Assembly: GCA_023436805.1 (NCBI GenBank)
Contig: JAEZHT010000078.1
Location: 40,113-104,112 of the forward strand
Length of the DNA: 64,000 nucleotides
Reading direction: 5' to 3'
From: Bacillota bacterium
GTDB taxonomy: Bacteria; Bacillota_I; Bacilli_A; Acholeplasmatales; UBA5453
This document shows positions 40,989 through 55,443 of this stretch, in pieces; position 1 is the stretch's first letter, and every line of letters begins with the position of its first letter. The translations under genes and the position numbers were made by a program. The notes under the pieces were generated by a model that worked only from the letters and a program-made list of their open reading frames with translations, was not told the DNA's origin and searched no databases.

Positions 40989-43352
40989 ATGAAATTTATC
41001 AGTGTTTTAAAGGCAATCGCATCTGGATTAATTTGGGGATTGGGTCAAGTTCTTAATGGACAGTTTTTTAAAGCCCTATTCTTTTTTCTACCATTTTTAG
41101 CATTTTTTGGCATAGAACTGGTCAGTAGTAGATACCTTGTTGAAACAAATCCATACGATAAGATCCCTGGGGAAAACTTTGGTGATCTTTGGGTAACCAA
41201 TAAGTTTACTGCGCGTTATGGCGATATGGTTTTTCGTGGTGAAATCGATGAATATGCCGATTTTACTGCTTATTTGGATGAAATTGGCGGTTTGGAAAAT
41301 CTTGATGAGCAAAAACTCATTGAGTTTGTTGGTCAAGATTTAGTTAAAAACAATCCAGCAGTGTATTGGAATCTCGCTACACCAAATGTCAAAATTCTCG
41401 CAGAAGATTTTCTAAATCCAGAAAACAACATACACATCTTCAGAAGACAAGATTTGTATAAAGATATCAATGGAAAATATTATCTCGAACGCAATAGAAA
41501 CTCTACCGACGGGACTGTCACCAAAGAGTACGTTGAGATTACCATATTGTCAGGTGTAACCAACGAAAGTAACATATTGGACAATAAAGATGGACTCACA
41601 GAATTTAAAAAGAATGGTGAAATCTACCGTTTGAGCGGTGTCTATTATGTTAGGGTTAATGATAATGGGGTTACTAAGCACATCAACATTTTGACAGGCG
41701 AAGTATCTGTATTATCCCAAGTGCCTTCTAGGGTACAAGTTTCGGGCCCGTTATATGTGAATAACGGTGTGATCTATGAATATTTCGAACCTAATTTGGT
41801 ATATTTAGGGGCTCGTTTACAATACAAGGAAACCCCATTCACCGTCGCTTTGAGAGCATCCCTACGCGACGATATTTATGGCGCACCAGGCAATAGACGT
41901 GATAATGATGACTTTACGAAGTTCATGATTAAAGTCTATTTGGCAATGAATCCTGAAATCAAAGAAACATTTGAAACACAGTACAATGAATTCTTCTATG
42001 ATCGTGCAGGTTTATTTGTTCGTGGCTATTGGTCAGTCATCACCTTAGGTGTGGCTGAGAAGATTGATTTTAACGAATATAATAACTTGCGTGATGCATT
42101 GATTGGTACCAGCAGCAGTGATTATCCACTATCCACATTCGTGTCACCAGCAGAATCTGTGCCAATCATTGGTCACATCTCCACCATGTTAATGTTACAA
42201 GGGTTGATTGCTATTATTGGTTCATTCTTCTTCTTTATATTTATGTTTTGGTCTATTAAAGATGCCTATCAAGTGGCTGAGGCTAAGCGTAAGAGACAAG
42301 AAGTACTCAAGGAAGGCAAATACTTTAAGAGTGTTTATGAAGACTTCTTTGAATACATCATTTTATCACCAGCACTGATTGTCTTGGCGTTTATTTCAAT
42401 CATGCCAATTACATTTGGCTTTATCATGGCATTTACATCCATTTCTGGTCCAACCTCGATGGTTGCTACCTTCGACTGGGTCGGACTACAAAACTTTACA
42501 GCATTATTTGACTTCTCAAGTGGTTTTGGCGCATCCTTTGGACAAGCTTTCTGGCGCGTTTTAGGTTGGACATTCATTTGGGCAATTCTATCGACATTCA
42601 CCGTGTTCTTTGGTGGGTTTATCCAAGCGCTCATCTTAAACAGCGAAAAGGTCGTATTTAGAAAATTATGGCGTACGATCCTCATCTTACCGTGGGCGAT
42701 TCCAGCGCTATTATCTCAAATGGTATTTTCCGTCATGTTTAATGATAATGGCTTCGTGAACGCATTCTTACGAGATATTGGTGTTTATGATATCTTAAGA
42801 CAAGTGGGTATGTTGGGTCGTCAAGGCCAATTCTTAACGGGAATAGATCGTCTCTTATTCTTAGGTGAAGATAATATCCGCTGGTTCTCCAACCCATTCA
42901 ACCCAACCTTCGTTCGATTGGCGCTTGTCATCGTTAATATTTGGTTAGGTTTCCCATACTTTATGGCTTTAATGACCGGTATTATGACGGCGATTGATAA
43001 GACATTATATGAAGCAGCAGACATCGATGGTGCCACAGGAATGCAAAAGATTACCCAAATCACCATGCCATTGGTGTTATATTCAACAGCACCAATCTTA
43101 ATTATGACATTCTCGGGTAACTTCAACAACTTCGGGGTTATCTATTTCATTACCGGTGGGGGGCCAAATGCCGGCAACTATAACCGGGGCTTTGCGGGAG
43201 ATACAGACATTCTGATCTCCTGGATGTATAAGCTAACAGTAGATGAATCCATCTACAATATGGCTTCTGTATTCTCAGTGCTCATCTTCTTATTCGTAGG
43301 GTCTATTACGGCATGGAACCTATCAAGAACCAGAGCATTCCAGGAGGATTAA
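40989..43352 (+). CDS. malF: maltodextrin ABC transporter permease with large extracytoplasmic insert
   Basis: 787 residues, much longer than usual Firmicute MalF (about 430). An N-terminal membrane segment (about 13-40) precedes a hydrophilic outer region of about 345 residues (about 45-390), then a membrane segment (about 395-425), a charged cytosolic stretch (RKRQEVLKEGKYF), and the normal permease core from about 451. The EAA loop appears as YEAADIDGATGMQKITQITMP, and the core ends TITAWNLSRTRAFQED. The start at 40989 is set by GCGGAGG; an earlier ATG lies in the hairpin. The outer domain is not recognisable as the E. coli P2 loop. Confidence 0.9.
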   Translation: MKFISVLKAIASGLIWGLGQVLNGQFFKALFFFLPFLAFFGIELVSSRYLVETNPYDKIPGENFGDLWVTNKFTARYGDMVFRGEIDEYADFTAYLDEIGGLENLDEQKLIEFVGQDLVKNNPAVYWNLATPNVKILAEDFLNPENNIHIFRRQDLYKDINGKYYLERNRNSTDGTVTKEYVEITILSGVTNESNILDNKDGLTEFKKNGEIYRLSGVYYVRVNDNGVTKHINILTGEVSVLSQVPSRVQVSGPLYVNNGVIYEYFEPNLVYLGARLQYKETPFTVALRASLRDDIYGAPGNRRDNDDFTKFMIKVYLAMNPEIKETFETQYNEFFYDRAGLFVRGYWSVITLGVAEKIDFNEYNNLRDALIGTSSSDYPLSTFVSPAESVPIIGHISTMLMLQGLIAIIGSFFFFIFMFWSIKDAYQVAEAKRKRQEVLKEGKYFKSVYEDFFEYIILSPALIVLAFISIMPITFGFIMAFTSISGPTSMVATFDWVGLQNFTALFDFSSGFGASFGQAFWRVLGWTFIWAILSTFTVFFGGFIQALILNSEKVVFRKLWRTILILPWAIPALLSQMVFSVMFNDNGFVNAFLRDIGVYDILRQVGMLGRQGQFLTGIDRLLFLGEDNIRWFSNPFNPTFVRLALVIVNIWLGFPYFMALMTGIMTAIDKTLYEAADIDGATGMQKITQITMPLVLYSTAPILIMTFSGNFNNFGVIYFITGGGPNAGNYNRGFAGDTDILISWMYKLTVDESIYNMASVFSVLIFLFVGSITAWNLSRTRAFQED

Positions 43353-43355
43353 TCC

Positions 43356-44873
43356 ATGGCAATTTATCAATATTTAGTTGCATTCCTAGTGATTGTAGCC
43401 CTACTCGTACAACAAAGTGTTGCGAACGAAATTGCCGTTAAGAAGGGTTATGAAGCACAATCTAATCGCTGGATCGGACTCATTCCAGTCTATGGTATCA
43501 TTCATTTCTTAAAGAAGAAAAACCTTAAAGATACCAGTCACTCATCGATTCGTTATGCATGGAATCCACAAGTTTTATTTAGAAGTTTCTTGTTGTTCAG
43601 TTTATTGACAATCATTGGTGTCATCGTGATTGTCCCAGTATCCATTTTGGGGTACTTATCGATTAAAAATAACTTATTACAAACTTTATTAGTCATCTAT
43701 TTTGGATTATTCGTTTTATTCTCATACCACTCATTGGTTGTAGAAGTGGCTCGTAAAAAAGGCTATGAAGACTTATTTGTTCATTTGATCACTTTGGTAC
43801 CATTGTTTGGATTATTCCATATTTTGGTACAGCTTTCAGAGGAACAAAGAGCTGAAATGATTGGTTATAATCGAAGAACCAATAAGATAGACTCCTCAAA
43901 AGCATTATTGATTTATGCATTGACCTTGTTACCATTCTTCGGACTCATTTATTATGTGTGGTTGGTACCAAAGAAACGCAACATTTCAAATAGTGCCATC
44001 AAGCAATCCTTCAGCATTGGTAGTATCCTTTCTAGACTCTTGGTTTATGGTGAAATTACGTTGGTCGCTGTGATTGTCATCGTTCCGGTGGTATACATTT
44101 TCGGGTTGGCTTTCTCAAATATTCAAAGCAGTATCCCAAATACCATTTGGCCAGCGAAGCCAAACCTAGGGGCATTTACGTATCTGTTCGAAGAAACTAA
44201 ATTCTTCAGATGGTATGGCAACACCTTAGTTATCGCATTGATCAATATGTTGGTTGGTACGATTTTGATTACAGGTGCCGCATATGTCTTTGCGAGATTC
44301 CAATTCAAAGGTAAAAAAGCAGGGTTATTGACCATTTTAGTACTTCAAGCATTCCCATCATTCATGGGGTTAATCGCGATGTATGTATTGTTCTGGACAT
44401 TCAACTTGTTGGGTAAACCAGCTGCTTTATCTATCCTTTACATTGGTGGTTCGATCCCAGGCAACCTGTGGTTGATTAAGGGATTCTTAAGCCAAATTCC
44501 AAAGGATTTGGACGAATCTGCAATGATCGATGGTGCGAATAAAGTACAAATCTTTACACAAATCATATTACCGTTATCGGTTCCGATTTTAACATTCGTT
44601 GCGGTATCGATGTTCATGGGTCCTTGGATGGATTATATGTTACCAGGGTTCTTACTGAACTATTATCCACGCAATGCTGGTGTTGGTTATGATGTTACCA
44701 ACCAATGGACATTGGCAGTTGGTTTATTCAAGTTCATCAACGATGTGAACTATCAACACTATTCTGCTTTCGCAGCCGGGGCATTGTTGGTAGGTCTACC
44801 AATTACAGTCCTTTACATGGTATTCCAAAAATACCTCATCGAAGGGATTATGGCTGGTGCAACAAAAGGGTAA
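43356..44873 (+). CDS. malG: maltodextrin ABC transporter permease with repeat-bearing N-terminal extension
   Basis: 505 residues, where MalG is normally about 280. The C-terminal part (from about 225) is a normal MalG: NTLVIALINMLVGT, and the EAA loop DESAMIDGANKVQIFTQIILP. The N-terminal 220 residues are an extra membrane region of about six segments. It contains a 28-residue repeat, residues 25-52 and 130-157, with 13 identical positions (E-x-A-x-KKGYE ... L-x-P-x-x-G-x-x-H-x-L), and a third partial copy near 189-200 (TLLPFFGLIYY). No MalK gene follows; an MsmX-like ATPase elsewhere is expected. Confidence 0.9.
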   Translation: MAIYQYLVAFLVIVALLVQQSVANEIAVKKGYEAQSNRWIGLIPVYGIIHFLKKKNLKDTSHSSIRYAWNPQVLFRSFLLFSLLTIIGVIVIVPVSILGYLSIKNNLLQTLLVIYFGLFVLFSYHSLVVEVARKKGYEDLFVHLITLVPLFGLFHILVQLSEEQRAEMIGYNRRTNKIDSSKALLIYALTLLPFFGLIYYVWLVPKKRNISNSAIKQSFSIGSILSRLLVYGEITLVAVIVIVPVVYIFGLAFSNIQSSIPNTIWPAKPNLGAFTYLFEETKFFRWYGNTLVIALINMLVGTILITGAAYVFARFQFKGKKAGLLTILVLQAFPSFMGLIAMYVLFWTFNLLGKPAALSILYIGGSIPGNLWLIKGFLSQIPKDLDESAMIDGANKVQIFTQIILPLSVPILTFVAVSMFMGPWMDYMLPGFLLNYYPRNAGVGYDVTNQWTLAVGLFKFINDVNYQHYSAFAAGALLVGLPITVLYMVFQKYLIEGIMAGATKG

Positions 44874-44889
44874 GCAATTACCCTTTTTT
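44866..44889 (+). terminator. terminator of the mal operon
   Basis: AAGGGTAA-GCAA-TTACCCTT hairpin with a T-run; the malG stop codon TAA is inside the stem. Confidence 0.92.
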
Positions 44890-44913
44890 CTTTGGTCAAA
44901 CGGTCAATAAAAC

Positions 44914-44942
44914 TTGTTTGAAGGGGGCACTTATTATATAAT
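44914..44942 (+). promoter_or_regulatory. promoter of glnS
   Basis: TTGTTT (44914-44919) and TATAAT (44937-44942), 17-bp spacer. Confidence 0.82.
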
Positions 44943-44963
44943 AAGTAATTAGGAAGTGATATT

Positions 44964-46595
44964 ATGGAAAACCATTCAAATTTTATTAAAACCATCATGA
45001 TTCAAGATCTTGAATCCAAAAAACACAACAACATCATTACCCGTTTCCCACCAGAACCCAATGGTTATTTACACATTGGACATGCGAGAGCGGTCATCAA
45101 TAATTTCGAACTAGCGAAAAACTTTGGCGGCAATACCAACCTCCGTTTTGACGACACCAACCCTGGAAAAGAAGATGTGGAATATGTTAACGCCATCATC
45201 GAAGACATTAAATGGCTTGGCTATACACCAAGCAATATTTATTACGCATCAGACTATTTTGGTGAAATGTATGAACGTGCAGTGCTACTCATCAAAAAAG
45301 GTTTGGCCTATGTCGACGATTTAACCGCAGAAGAAATCTCCCGTACCCGTGGGAATTTAACCACACCAGGGGTAGAGTCTAAAAACCGCAATCGTCCGAT
45401 TGAAGAAAACCTACAACTCTTTGAAGATATGAAAAATGGTAAATTCAAAGAAGGTGAAGTGGTACTTCGTGCGAAGATCGACATGTCATCGCCAAACATG
45501 AACATGCGTGACCCAGTCCTTTATCGTATCAGCTATGCAGAACACCACAATACTGGTAAAAAGTGGTGCATCTACCCAATGTATGACTACGCTCACCCAC
45601 TAGAAGACGCTATTGAAGGTATTACACACTCGCTTTGTAGCTTAGAGTTTGAAGACCATAGACCACTTTATGACTGGGTGGTTCGTGAAACTGAAATGCC
45701 ACTCGTACCTAGACAAATTGAGTTTGGTCGTCTATCGATTGAAAATACAGTGATGTCTAAACGTTATTTGAAACAACTGGTCGATGAGAAGAAAGTCGTT
45801 GGTTGGGATGACCCAAGAATGCCTACCCTATCGGGGATGAGAAGAAGAGGCTACACCCCAGAAGCCATTCGTAACTTTATCTTAGGCACAGGGCTTTCTA
45901 GAATCAACACCACCGTTTCAACTGAAATGTTGGAATCCTTCTTAAGAGATGATTTATCGGTGTCCACCGTTAAAATGATGGGTGTTGTTGATCCGCTTAA
46001 AGTGACCATTACTAATTATCCAAAAGGACAAGTTGAAACCTTGTCAGTACCTTACGATGTCAATCGTCCAGAACTCGGCAATCGTACTGTGTATTTTGGT
46101 GGTGAACTATTCATTGAACGTGAAGACTTCATTGAAGAAAAACCAAACAAAAACTGGAAAAGACTGGCGAAAGACATCGAAGTCAGATTGTTCCATGCCT
46201 ATTTCATCAAATGCACAGATGTGATTAAAGATGCCTCAGGTAACATCATTGAATTGCTCGCAACCTATGACCCTGAGACAAAATCAGGTTCTGGATTCGA
46301 TGCGAGAAAACCAAATGGCACCATCCATTTCGTATCTGCCCATCAAGCCATAAAGACACAATTCAATTTATTTGGACCCTTGGTATTTGATGGTGAAACA
46401 CCATTCATGGAAAGATTGAACCCAGAATCATGGGTTAAGAAGTTCGGATACATTGAAGCAGCCTTCAATGAATCCTTACCAACCAAATCGTTCCAATTGA
46501 TGCGTGTGGGTTACTTTACATTTGATAAGGTATCCAGCAAAGACAACGTACAACTCAATCGAATTGTTGAATTAAAGAGTTCATTCCAAAAATAA
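44964..46595 (+). CDS. glnS: glutaminyl-tRNA synthetase
   Basis: Charges tRNA-Gln directly. The 543-residue class I enzyme has [14 protein letters not shown] (HIGH motif), [43 protein letters not shown], which separates GlnRS from GluRS, and VMSKRYL as the KMSKS variant, followed by [19 protein letters not shown]-terminal beta-barrel anticodon-binding domain follows. Most Firmicutes and mycoplasmas lack GlnRS and use GatCAB amidation of Glu-tRNA-Gln, so its presence here is unusual. It has its own promoter. Confidence 0.95.
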   Translation: MENHSNFIKTIMIQDLESKKHNNIITRFPPEPNGYLHIGHARAVINNFELAKNFGGNTNLRFDDTNPGKEDVEYVNAIIEDIKWLGYTPSNIYYASDYFGEMYERAVLLIKKGLAYVDDLTAEEISRTRGNLTTPGVESKNRNRPIEENLQLFEDMKNGKFKEGEVVLRAKIDMSSPNMNMRDPVLYRISYAEHHNTGKKWCIYPMYDYAHPLEDAIEGITHSLCSLEFEDHRPLYDWVVRETEMPLVPRQIEFGRLSIENTVMSKRYLKQLVDEKKVVGWDDPRMPTLSGMRRRGYTPEAIRNFILGTGLSRINTTVSTEMLESFLRDDLSVSTVKMMGVVDPLKVTITNYPKGQVETLSVPYDVNRPELGNRTVYFGGELFIEREDFIEEKPNKNWKRLAKDIEVRLFHAYFIKCTDVIKDASGNIIELLATYDPETKSGSGFDARKPNGTIHFVSAHQAIKTQFNLFGPLVFDGETPFMERLNPESWVKKFGYIEAAFNESLPTKSFQLMRVGYFTFDKVSSKDNVQLNRIVELKSSFQK

Positions 46596-46616
46596 AAGGG
46601 GTTCAATCCCCTTTTC
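46594..46616 (+). terminator. weak terminator after glnS
   Basis: AAAAGGGG / CCCCTTTT hairpin with a 6-nt loop; the following T-run is short. Confidence 0.6.
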
Positions 46617-46634
46617 AATTTAAGGAGTTTATCC

Positions 46635-48719
46635 ATGGATTTTAAAGGATTAAATAACCACCAAAAAGAAGCTGTAAATGCACTTGAGGGTGCGGTCGCG
46701 GTTATCGCAGGTGCCGGGTCAGGCAAGACCCGTACGCTGACCTATCGCATCGCAAACATGATAGAAAAGAACATTTTTCCATCATCCATCCTCGCTGTGA
46801 CATTTACCAACAAAGCGGCACGTGAAATGAAAGAACGTGTGGTTGATCTCATCGGACCTCAAGGGTTCGCACCAACCATTTCAACATTTCACAGTTTTTG
46901 TGCGCGCTTTTTAAGAGATGAAGTGGAACATTTAGGCGAACCTTACACTAGACACTATTTGATTTTGGATGAAGATGATTCCAAACAAGTCATTCGTGAT
47001 ACTGTTAAAGAATTGAATTTGGATCCGAATCGTTATAACTCAAATCGATTAAAAGATTATTTTTCAAAAGTCAAAAATGGTCAATATGACACCTTAGAAT
47101 ATGAAGAGGAGAAGATCTTCATTAAATATAATGAGTACTTAAAATCCAACAACTCGATGGATTTTGATGACCTACTCAATTTCACGTTAAAGATTTTAAG
47201 AGAGAAAAGTCAAGTACTTGCGTATTATCAAGAGCAGTTTAAATACATCTTAGTCGATGAATTTCAAGATACCAACATCATCCAATACGAGTTGATCAGG
47301 TTGCTTGGAGACAAGTATAAAAATGTTTTTATCGTCGGCGACCCCGACCAAAGCATCTATGGGTTCCGTGGTGCGAACTATGAGAACTATACATTTTTCC
47401 TCAGAGACTTCAAACCTAAAGTCATCGTACTAGATGAAAATTATCGTTCATCGATGAACATTTTGAATGCTGCCAACAGTTTAATTTCAAACAATCGCAA
47501 TCGAAAAACAGACAAACAACTCAAATCAGATTTGGGTATGGGACCCCTCGTCATCAAAGAAGTGAGAGATTCAGACAAAGATGAAGCCTACTTTGTCGCA
47601 AGGGCAATCGAGATTTTAGTGAGTGGTGGTTATCAATTTAAAGATATCGCCGTGCTATATCGATCGAACGCAATTGGGCGTATTTTTGAAGAAGCCTTCT
47701 TGAGATACAATATTCCTTACATCATTTATGGCGGTATTTCATTCTTCTCTAGAAAGGAAATTAAGGACATGTTGTCCTACATTCGCTTGGCATTGTTTGA
47801 GCATGACAACATTTCTTTGAAGAGAATTATCAACACACCAAGACGAAAAATTGGTAACACAACTATTTCGAAATTAGAGTCATACGCAGCCATTCACCAC
47901 GTCTCAATGTATGAGGCAATTGATCATTTGAACGTCAGTGGACAAACGCGTGAGGCGTTACAAGAGTTTAAAAAACTCATTAAAATTTTAAGAGATGAAA
48001 TCAACACTGTCTATGATTTAACCCAAGTTGTTGACCTTACACTACAAATATCGGGGTATGAAGAAATGCTTCGACTTGAGGGTAATGAGGGTAAAGATCG
48101 GTACGATAATATCCAAGAATTGAAGTCCATTTTCTACAATGGATCGGTCGATTACAAGGGTACTAATTTAGAGAAAATAGAACAGATTTTGGATGATATG
48201 GCACTGAAGACAGACCTCGATTTGGAGGATGATAAAAACACCGTTAAGGTCGCTACCATACACCAGGTCAAAGGGTTAGAGTTCAAGGCAGTCTTCATGG
48301 TCGCTTTAGAGGAAACGGTCTTTCCAAGTGATATTAGTGGCTCATTCACAGAAATCGAGGAAGAGAGACGTGTTGCATATGTCGGTGTCACTCGCGCAAA
48401 AGAAAGGCTAATTCTTTCTTATGCTAAACAAAGGTTCAGATTTGGTCAAATTCAATACAACCAACCTTCACGATTTATCGATGATATGGACTTAGAACAA
48501 GCCAAAGAAAAAAAGATGATCGTTGAAAAAGAAGCAGCCCCAGAGTACATCGTGGAAGAGATTAAAGTAGGGGACTCAGTCATCCATGAAAAATATGGTA
48601 AAGGTGTTGTCGTTATGAAAAATGAGGATATCACTCGAGTCGCATTTTCGATTGAATTTGGTATAAAATTGTTCACAACTGGACATCAAGCGTTGAAGAA
48701 GATAAAGTCAGGTAATTAG
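46635..48719 (+). CDS. pcrA: ATP-dependent DNA helicase PcrA/UvrD
   Basis: SF1 3'-5' helicase for repair and replication restart, 694 residues, the usual size. Motif I GAGSGKT near 25, Ia AVTFTNKAA, II VDEFQD near 207, III GDPDQSIYGFRGA, IV DENYRS near 266, V TIHQVKGLEFKAVFM near 541, VI YVGVTRAKE. The 2B domain lies between IV and V (about 275 residues). The C-terminal tail ends in a Tudor-like domain (VGDSVIHEKYGKGVVV). In Firmicutes pcrA is usually next to ligA; here a compact helicase gene separates them. Confidence 0.95.
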   Translation: MDFKGLNNHQKEAVNALEGAVAVIAGAGSGKTRTLTYRIANMIEKNIFPSSILAVTFTNKAAREMKERVVDLIGPQGFAPTISTFHSFCARFLRDEVEHLGEPYTRHYLILDEDDSKQVIRDTVKELNLDPNRYNSNRLKDYFSKVKNGQYDTLEYEEEKIFIKYNEYLKSNNSMDFDDLLNFTLKILREKSQVLAYYQEQFKYILVDEFQDTNIIQYELIRLLGDKYKNVFIVGDPDQSIYGFRGANYENYTFFLRDFKPKVIVLDENYRSSMNILNAANSLISNNRNRKTDKQLKSDLGMGPLVIKEVRDSDKDEAYFVARAIEILVSGGYQFKDIAVLYRSNAIGRIFEEAFLRYNIPYIIYGGISFFSRKEIKDMLSYIRLALFEHDNISLKRIINTPRRKIGNTTISKLESYAAIHHVSMYEAIDHLNVSGQTREALQEFKKLIKILRDEINTVYDLTQVVDLTLQISGYEEMLRLEGNEGKDRYDNIQELKSIFYNGSVDYKGTNLEKIEQILDDMALKTDLDLEDDKNTVKVATIHQVKGLEFKAVFMVALEETVFPSDISGSFTEIEEERRVAYVGVTRAKERLILSYAKQRFRFGQIQYNQPSRFIDDMDLEQAKEKKMIVEKEAAPEYIVEEIKVGDSVIHEKYGKGVVVMKNEDITRVAFSIEFGIKLFTTGHQALKKIKSGN

Positions 48720-48763
48720 AATAAATATTCATATTATTTTCATAGATTCACTATATGCATCAC

Positions 48764-48791
48764 GAGAGACCTCTAGGGGGCTCTTTTTTTT
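48764..48791 (+). terminator. terminator of pcrA
   Basis: GAG-CCTC / GGGG-CTC hairpin with small loop followed by eight T. Confidence 0.75.
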
Positions 48792-49361
48792 AGTCTACTA
48801 AAGTGAACCTGATAAAAAATGGGTATAAATCTATTAAAAAATGCCCAAAATAAGAAAAAACATTGATTTTTGAGATATTATGAGAGAGTGTATTAGAGAA
48901 ATCGCAAAAACTCGAAATGAATCAATAAACTGATAATCGCATTATAAAGACATAAAAAAATATGTTTGAATATCAAAATAACGAGCATGTTTTACAACTG
49001 TTCAGAATGATTGGTATGAGTTACCTCACCCATGAAAGTACAACAGTTGGTGGTAAAATAGTGGCCTAAAAATGTGTTTTTGAAAGTAGCTAACTAGACA
49101 ACAAAGCCATTTACTAGCGATTCACTAAAAAGACAAGTTTTCGGATGTTACATTGAATATCTGATACCTAATTTTTATAACCCTATTTTAGAAGAAATAG
49201 ATCATTTCTCACACCTAGAAGGCATTTTTATTATAATTAATAGTTTTATCGAGAACAAGATGATACAAATGTAACAACTTTCATTTTGATGAAAAATCGA
49301 TGTATAAAAAAGAGTAAAAAGTAATCTATCATTGTATATATCATTTTAGAGGTAAAAATTC
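48792..49361. other. AT-rich gap with possible gene remnants
   Basis: A 570-bp stretch clearly richer in A and T than its neighbours. It has no convincing gene. Two short open stretches look protein-like: 48962-49069 (35 codons from an ATG) and 49098-49274 (58 codons, without a start, reading like a helical-hydrophobic protein end). Neither has a ribosome binding site and neither is recognised. The gap may be decayed foreign DNA linked to the compact helicase gene. Confidence 0.5.
49098..49274 (+). pseudogene. possible gene remnant
   Basis: Fifty-eight sense codons between a TAG and a TAA, without a start codon, with protein-like composition (for example YIEYLIPNFYNPILEEIDHF). It ends 88 bp before the compact helicase gene. 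It could be the decayed end of a neighbour gene. The reading rests on composition alone. Confidence 0.3.
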
Positions 49362-50570
49362 ATGTTAAACGAAAATCAAGATAAAATTGTGAAAATCAAT
49401 GAAAAAAGAGTTTTTGTCGTTTCTGGTGCCGGAACTGGCAAGACAACTGTCATTTTTCATCGAATAAAGCATCTAATCGATCAAAAAGTCGATTCTAAAT
49501 CAATTTTGGTGATATCCTTTACGAGACGCACGATAAAAGACTTAAAAATGAAATTTGTCGATAGCGCTGATAATCCCGTCATTAAGACGTTTCATGGGTT
49601 GGCATTTCTTCACTTTTGCTGCCATGATTTAAAAAGCACTGAACAGGCTCCTTCTCATTTACTTGAAGAGTTTGATGAGCAAACACTGTCAAAAATTGTC
49701 ACTGAAAAAGGTGTTTTGACTTTTATGAATGTGATATCTAAGCCATTATCTAGATATAACCTCATATTGAGACAAAATGGTCTATTTGACTATGCAGACC
49801 TTGAGCTCGCATTTCTCCAAAGAATGAAAGATTTAACCTTCCTACAACACCTTCAAACCACCTTTTCTTACATTTTTATCGATGAATCACAGGATATGTC
49901 AATTATTCAGTTTAAGATACTCCAAAGACTAGTAAATAGGCATACATATCTCTTTTTGGTAGGTGACCCCGACCAATCTATATATCGATTCAGGGGTTCA
50001 CGAAGTCAAATGACCAAACACTTGATACGATCATTTGGTTGTCATACCCTAACACTAGAGGATAACTACAGGTCATGTACCCATATCTTAGACCTAGCAA
50101 ACACCCTCATCAGGCATAACCATAACCGTATCAAAAAGGTACTTATACCCCATAGAACCACGGTTGGTATATGTGAATTTCACCAGTTTAGTAATACTAA
50201 GAAAGAAGCCGATTTTATTTTTACAAAAATCACTCATTTTTTGCATCAAAAATACACTCAAAAAGACATAGTTATACTCGTTAGAAACCATTTTCAAGCA
50301 AATGAAATCAAACGACTTTTACAATTGTCTTACTACCTGGATGTCGATTGCTTATCAATTCACCAGTCAAAAGGCTTAGAATTTAAGATTGTACTGCTCA
50401 TTGGTATAGAAGAAATCAAAACAAAAAAACGTTTAGAGATTGAAGAAGAGAGACGTCTGTTTTTTGTAGCGATAACTCGTGCAAGGGATGCACTGATTAT
50501 GACCTCTCCACAAAATCTTAAAGTACCAAGATTTGTCAAAGAAACTGGAATCTTGAAAACTAAACACTAA
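49362..50570 (+). CDS. compact UvrD-like SF1 helicase
   Basis: A 402-residue helicase with all SF1 motifs: I SGAGTGKTT (21-29), Ia ISFTRR, II FIDESQD (Asp174), III GDPDQSIYRFRG (from 201), IV LEDNYRS (about 232), V SIHQSKGLEF (about 332), VI VAITRARD (about 370). Only about 95 residues separate motifs IV and V, against about 275 in the neighbouring PcrA, so the 2B domain is nearly absent; the Tudor-like tail is missing as well. Motor residues look intact. It starts at ATG 49362 behind GAGGT and interrupts the usual pcrA-ligA pair. Function unknown; a repair or mobile-element role is possible. Confidence 0.85.
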   Translation: MLNENQDKIVKINEKRVFVVSGAGTGKTTVIFHRIKHLIDQKVDSKSILVISFTRRTIKDLKMKFVDSADNPVIKTFHGLAFLHFCCHDLKSTEQAPSHLLEEFDEQTLSKIVTEKGVLTFMNVISKPLSRYNLILRQNGLFDYADLELAFLQRMKDLTFLQHLQTTFSYIFIDESQDMSIIQFKILQRLVNRHTYLFLVGDPDQSIYRFRGSRSQMTKHLIRSFGCHTLTLEDNYRSCTHILDLANTLIRHNHNRIKKVLIPHRTTVGICEFHQFSNTKKEADFIFTKITHFLHQKYTQKDIVILVRNHFQANEIKRLLQLSYYLDVDCLSIHQSKGLEFKIVLLIGIEEIKTKKRLEIEEERRLFFVAITRARDALIMTSPQNLKVPRFVKETGILKTKH

Positions 50571-55437
<4,867 letters not shown>

Positions 55438-55443
55438 AAAGAG

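Noticed and set aside
48962..49069. 35-codon open frame as a real small gene
   Set aside because: No ribosome binding site or promoter and no recognisable product; treated as part of the decayed gap.
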